Shown here: positions 60,903 through 64,000 of the stretch, one piece after another
How positions within the stretch are numbered: the stretch's first letter is position 1
How the letters are laid out: every line of letters starts with the position of its first letter
NCBI RefSeq assembly: GCF_900101545.1
Contig: NZ_FMZU01000026.1
Span: 30,316-94,315 of the forward strand
Reading direction: 5' to 3'
Length of the DNA: 64,000 nt
From: Variovorax sp. CF079
GTDB taxonomy: Bacteria; Pseudomonadota; Gammaproteobacteria; Burkholderiales; Burkholderiaceae_C
Program-made: the position numbers and the translations under genes
Notes under the pieces: generated by a model
What the model was told of the DNA's origin: nothing
Database searches by the model: none
Seen by the model: only the letters and a program-made list of their open reading frames with translations

Positions 60903-62120
60903 TCAGGCCCCTTTCAGTTGACGATCGCGCTGTCGGATCAAGGATGCAAATGCACCGCCGAGCAGCAACAGGCCGATGGCTGAAGATGCAAAGACCATGG
61001 TTGACGCGAAGGTGTCGACCACCCACGCGGCAAGCAGCACTCCGAGCGACTGTCCAAAGAACAGAACGCACGCAAACAGAGAGACTGCCGTACCGCGCAC
61101 AGCCGGCGCCATTTGGGTCGCATGGGTCTGCAGCGTGTTGTGCAAGGCATAGAAGCCAAACCCGGCAAGCAGGCAGGCGGGAAGCGTCCACTGCCAGGAT
61201 GGCGCGGATGCGATCGTTACGAATGCGATGCCCAGGCAGACTCCTCCAGTTGTCGCTAAGCCGATCTCGCCGAATCGCCGCAGCAATGCGCGGGCGCAGC
61301 GGCTGTAGAGAAGGCCGCCGACGCCGTAGAGCGCGACGATGGCGCCTGCCGTGGGCATCGACAGGTTGAAGGTCGCGTGCAGGTGAGAGGGAATGAAGGC
61401 CAGTGCGCTGAACGCGATCGCCCCTTCGATGCAGGTGACAAGCAACACCGTCCGTGCCCAAGGCCTTGCAAGCACATCCAGAACTCGACGAAGCACGCTA
61501 CCCACGTCACCCGCCACCGGTAACGTGAGGCTGTGAGCACGCTTGGCAAGCATCGTGCCGCTGATCAGGAAAACCACCGCGAGCAGCCCGAACGCCGCTC
61601 GCCAGCTCAATATTTCGGCGATGAGCCCGCCCAGCCATTGGCCGCAGATCATTCCAAACACGGTCGCGCCGAGCAGCTTGGCCAGCACTTCCTGACGACC
61701 CTCGTAGGAAACGCTGTCGCCGATCCACGCCATCGTCAAGGGGATGATTCCAGCGGCTGCAACTCCAGACAGAATGCGACTGACAACCAACCAGTCCAAA
61801 GTGGGCGAGAACGCTGCGGCCGCGCTTCCGATCGTGCAAGCCAGCGTCGCAAAGCCAATGACACGCACCTTGCCGAATCGATCCCCAAGCGGCCCATAGA
61901 ACAGCTGCAGAACGCCGTAGGCCAAAGCGAAGCCGGAAATGGTCTGCGCGGCCTGGCCCGTCGTAGCTGCAAACTCCGCTGCCAACGACGGAAGCATGGC
62001 ATCACAGATTCGCATTGAAGCCATGCTTGCGAATGCGCATGTGCCGAGTAGCCACAGCGTTCGGGTATCAAGGGAGCGGATGCTCATGGTTGCATCGCTC
62101 GGTACGGCGCCCACCGTCAT
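60903..62120 (-). CDS. MFS transporter (12 TM)
   Basis: 405 aa. GPLGDRFGKVRVIGFATLAC is the MFS loop-2/3 signature (GxxxDRxGRR/K), and WIGDSVSYEGRQEVLAKLLG follows. Twelve hydrophobic segments in two halves. The start at 62120 overlaps the CoA-transferase B stop by 4 bases; ATG 62087 (MSIRSLDTR) is an alternative. Likely uptake of the substrate. Confidence 0.9.
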   Translation of the reverse strand: MTVGAVPSDATMSIRSLDTRTLWLLGTCAFASMASMRICDAMLPSLAAEFAATTGQAAQTISGFALAYGVLQLFYGPLGDRFGKVRVIGFATLACTIGSAAAAFSPTLDWLVVSRILSGVAAAGIIPLTMAWIGDSVSYEGRQEVLAKLLGATVFGMICGQWLGGLIAEILSWRAAFGLLAVVFLISGTMLAKRAHSLTLPVAGDVGSVLRRVLDVLARPWARTVLLVTCIEGAIAFSALAFIPSHLHATFNLSMPTAGAIVALYGVGGLLYSRCARALLRRFGEIGLATTGGVCLGIAFVTIASAPSWQWTLPACLLAGFGFYALHNTLQTHATQMAPAVRGTAVSLFACVLFFGQSLGVLLAAWVVDTFASTMVFASSAIGLLLLGGAFASLIRQRDRQLKGA

Positions 62121-62758
62121 GCCACCAAACCTGGTGCAAGGATCAGGCTCGCTTCCGTCGCCTCGATCACCTCACGAACTGACACCCCAGGGGCGGTTTC
62201 ATGAAGGACGAGCCCGTTCTCGGTCGGTCGGATCACTGCGAGTTCCGTGACGACCAGGTCGACGCGGCGCACCGAAGTGATTGGAAGGCTGCAGCGCGGA
62301 ACGATCTTGGAACCATTCTTCGACCGATGTGTCATCGCTACGATGACCCGGCGGGCCCCTGTCACCAGATCCATCGCGCCGCCCATGCCTGGAATCATGG
62401 AACCAGGCACCATCCAGTTCGCCAGATGCCCAAGTTCATCGACCTCGAGACCTCCGAGCACGGTGACGTCAAGGTGACCGCCCCGGATCATTCCAAAGGA
62501 AAAGGCGGAGTCGAAGGCACACGCTCCGGGCAAGGCACCGACGGGGCGTCCCCCTGCGTCTGTGAGGTTGATGTCTTCGAATCCCTCGCCGGGCAACGGG
62601 CTCATGCCCATGATGCCGTTCTCGGAATGGAAAAAGACTTGAAGCGCCGGGGCCAGGTACTGGGCAACCAGTGTCGGCAGACCGATGCCTAGGTTGACGC
62701 GGTCCCCTTCCTTGAGCTCGCGAGCCACCCGTCGAGCAATCACTTCCTTGTCGTTCAT
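62117..62758 (-). CDS. CoA-transferase subunit B (3-oxoacid CoA-transferase family)
   Basis: 213 aa. The catalytic Glu sits in FHSENGIMGMSPLPGEG. VNLGIGLPTLVAQYL is at the N-terminus and GGAMDLVTGARRVIVAMTH follows. The subunit pairs with subunit A encoded directly upstream with 4-base overlap. The complex moves CoA from succinyl-CoA (or acetyl-CoA) to a 3-oxo acid. Whether it is of the SCOT, PcaIJ or AtoDA type cannot be told. Confidence 0.93.
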   Translation of the reverse strand: MNDKEVIARRVARELKEGDRVNLGIGLPTLVAQYLAPALQVFFHSENGIMGMSPLPGEGFEDINLTDAGGRPVGALPGACAFDSAFSFGMIRGGHLDVTVLGGLEVDELGHLANWMVPGSMIPGMGGAMDLVTGARRVIVAMTHRSKNGSKIVPRCSLPITSVRRVDLVVTELAVIRPTENGLVLHETAPGVSVREVIEATEASLILAPGLVA

Positions 62759-63414
62759 GAGGCGCGCTCCTTACCTACCAGGACATGGACCAGCACGCCC
62801 GGCGTGATCACCGCGTCCGGGGCGATCATTCCGACTGGAACGATGCTTTCTGCTTCGGCAATCGTCGTGGTTGCCGCCATGGCCATCAGCGGATTGAAGT
62901 TGCGAGCCGTGAGCGTGTACTCGAGGTTGCCGTAGTAGTCCGCCCGCTTCGCGCTGATCAGGGAGAAATCAGCCTTCAAGGCGGTTTCGAGCAGGTAGCT
63001 TCGGCCGTCGACCTCGAGGGTGCGCTTGCCCTCTGCGACCAAGGTGCCGACGCCCGTGGGCGTCAGGATGCCGCCGAGACCGAATCCACCGGCGCGGATT
63101 CTTTCCGCCAACGTTCCCTGAGGTACGAGCTCGACCTCGACGGAGCCGTCCAGCATGAGCCGCTGTGTCACGGCATTGGTCCCGATGTGGCTGGCGATGA
63201 CCTTGCGGACGAGGCCAGCATCTATCAGCCTACCAACACCAACCCCGGGCCGCGCGGTGTCGTTGCTGATCAGGGTGAGCCCACCACGCCGCTGTCGAAT
63301 CATCTCGTCGATGAGTCGCGGCGGGCATCCCACACCCATAAACCCGCCGACCATCAGCGAGGCCCCGTCCGGGATCATCGCGATGGCCTGCTCGAGCGGG
63401 ACGGCTTTTTTCAT
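62755..63414 (-). CDS. CoA-transferase subunit A (3-oxoacid CoA-transferase family)
   Basis: 219 aa from ATG 63414. MVGGFMGVGCPPRLIDEM (the Gly-rich CoA-binding loop), SNDTARPGVGVGRLI, and HIGTNAVTQRLMLDGSVEVE are family features. Overlaps the fumarylacetoacetase stop (63411-63414) by 4 bases and subunit B by 4. Stop-start overlaps point to stoichiometric synthesis. Confidence 0.93.
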   Translation of the reverse strand: MKKAVPLEQAIAMIPDGASLMVGGFMGVGCPPRLIDEMIRQRRGGLTLISNDTARPGVGVGRLIDAGLVRKVIASHIGTNAVTQRLMLDGSVEVELVPQGTLAERIRAGGFGLGGILTPTGVGTLVAEGKRTLEVDGRSYLLETALKADFSLISAKRADYYGNLEYTLTARNFNPLMAMAATTTIAEAESIVPVGMIAPDAVITPGVLVHVLVGKERAS

Positions 63415-64000
63415 GTTGGTTCGACCGTGCCCACCACTTCGCCCAAACCGATGCGCGCTGTGCCTTCGCGCTCGCACCACCCTCGCATGATCAATGCGTC
63501 ACCGTCCTCCAGGAAGCTGCGCTGCTCGCCGTTGGGCAGCGTGATCGGCTGCTCGCCGCCGCTGGTGAGTTCCATCAACGAGCCGGCTTCGCTGGCCTCG
63601 GGGCCAGACAGGGTGCCCGAGCCCAGCAGGTCGCCCGGCTGCAGGTTGCAGCCGTTCACCGTGTGGTGGGCGATCAACTGGGCCGGCGTCCAGTAGGCCG
63701 CGCGGGTGGTGTTGGTCCGAGAGAGCCGCACAGGCTCCTCACCGGCTTCGCGCATCCTCGCGGTCTGCAGCAGGACTTCCAGCTCGATGGAGAACGCGCC
63801 CTGCGCGCGGTTCGTCTCGGAGTCCAGGTAAGGCAGCGGTTGCGGATCTTCCGCGGGACGCTCGAAACCCACGCGAAATGGCGCCAGCGCCTCGGTCGTG
63901 ACCAGCCAGGGCGAGAGCGTGCTGGCGAAGTTCTTCGACAGGAAGGGCCCGAGCGGCTGGTACTCCCAGGCCTGAATGTCGCGGGCCGACCAGTCGTTGA
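63411..64000 (-). CDS. fahA: Fumarylacetoacetase, C-terminal part (partial)
   Basis: The frame is open to the window edge; 195 residues are present. Family features: NDWSARDIQAWEYQPLGPFL, SKNFASTLSPWLVT, YWTPAQLIAHHTVNGCNL, GDLLGSGTLSGPE and the end part MRGWCEREGTARIGLGEVVG. Fumarylacetoacetase hydrolyses fumarylacetoacetate to fumarate and acetoacetate in the homogentisate route. The CoA-transferase immediately downstream would activate acetoacetate (or a related oxo acid), so these three genes make chemical sense together. Confidence 0.92.
   Translation of the reverse strand, partial: NDWSARDIQAWEYQPLGPFLSKNFASTLSPWLVTTEALAPFRVGFERPAEDPQPLPYLDSETNRAQGAFSIELEVLLQTARMREAGEEPVRLSRTNTTRAAYWTPAQLIAHHTVNGCNLQPGDLLGSGTLSGPEASEAGSLMELTSGGEQPITLPNGEQRSFLEDGDALIMRGWCEREGTARIGLGEVVGTVEPT

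Noticed and set aside
1..64000. CRISPR arrays, rRNA and tRNA genes
   Set aside because: No regularly spaced direct repeats and no rRNA or tRNA signature were seen on reading both strands.

Overview
The window is about 64 kb of GC-rich DNA whose gene content suggests a metabolically versatile betaproteobacterium of the order Burkholderiales, probably Comamonadaceae (Variovorax-like). The basis is six Bug/TctC-type periplasmic binding proteins, many LysR regulators each divergent from a small catabolic operon, CaiB-type CoA-transferases and EthD proteins. The genus is an inference. No rRNA, tRNA, CRISPR array or phage structural gene was seen.

Layout. 1-3.6 kb: end of a LuxC-like acyl-CoA reductase, an ABC uptake system of the nitrate/sulfonate/taurine class and an SDR, then a stranded 3' fragment of an FAD oxidoreductase. 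3.9-7.6 kb: minus-strand operon (Bug protein, zinc alcohol dehydrogenase, small barrel protein) divergent from a LysR gene. 7.6-19.2 kb: an accessory region of short unrelated hypothetical genes, IS remnants (IS30, IS110, an unassigned DDE transposase), an excisionase-like HTH/PIN toxin-antitoxin pair and an extra HU gene. A short motif, TGGCCGANTNTAGCC or its complement, recurs between these genes.

19.2-33 kb: catabolic region with CoA-transferase plus crotonase, a choline-sulfatase-like sulfatase, aldehyde dehydrogenase, beta-hydroxyacid dehydrogenase, Bug protein, cupin and GntR/FCD regulator, followed by a class II aldolase, two Bug proteins, an amidase and a LysR gene. A shared 17-bp sequence lies in the CoA-transferase/sulfatase promoter region and on the GntR start codon, so the regulator probably controls both. 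33-38.5 kb: aldo/keto reductase with divergent LysR, an atypical type I glutamine synthetase and small conserved genes. 38.8-48.2 kb: a nine-gene minus-strand operon (PotABCD-like transporter, two DAO-type FAD oxidases, HcnA/B-like 2Fe-2S and FAD subunits, RidA) divergent from an OccR/NocR-like LysR gene. It looks like uptake and oxidation of an opine, D-amino acid or other N-substituted amino acid.

48.2-57.4 kb: second accessory patch with an ATPase-DUF234 protein behind a perfect palindrome, a NUDIX hydrolase, small conserved genes, further motif copies and a DNA methyltransferase remnant. It surrounds a 2-hydroxyacid dehydrogenase/double-Bug operon with a divergent LysR gene. 57.4-64 kb: tightly coupled minus-strand operon (fumarylacetoacetase, CoA-transferase A and B, MFS and DMT transporters, old yellow enzyme, two double-EthD proteins), cut by the window edge and probably for an aromatic or alicyclic substrate.

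All family assignments come from reading translated sequences and motifs without database searches. Substrates are mostly inference.
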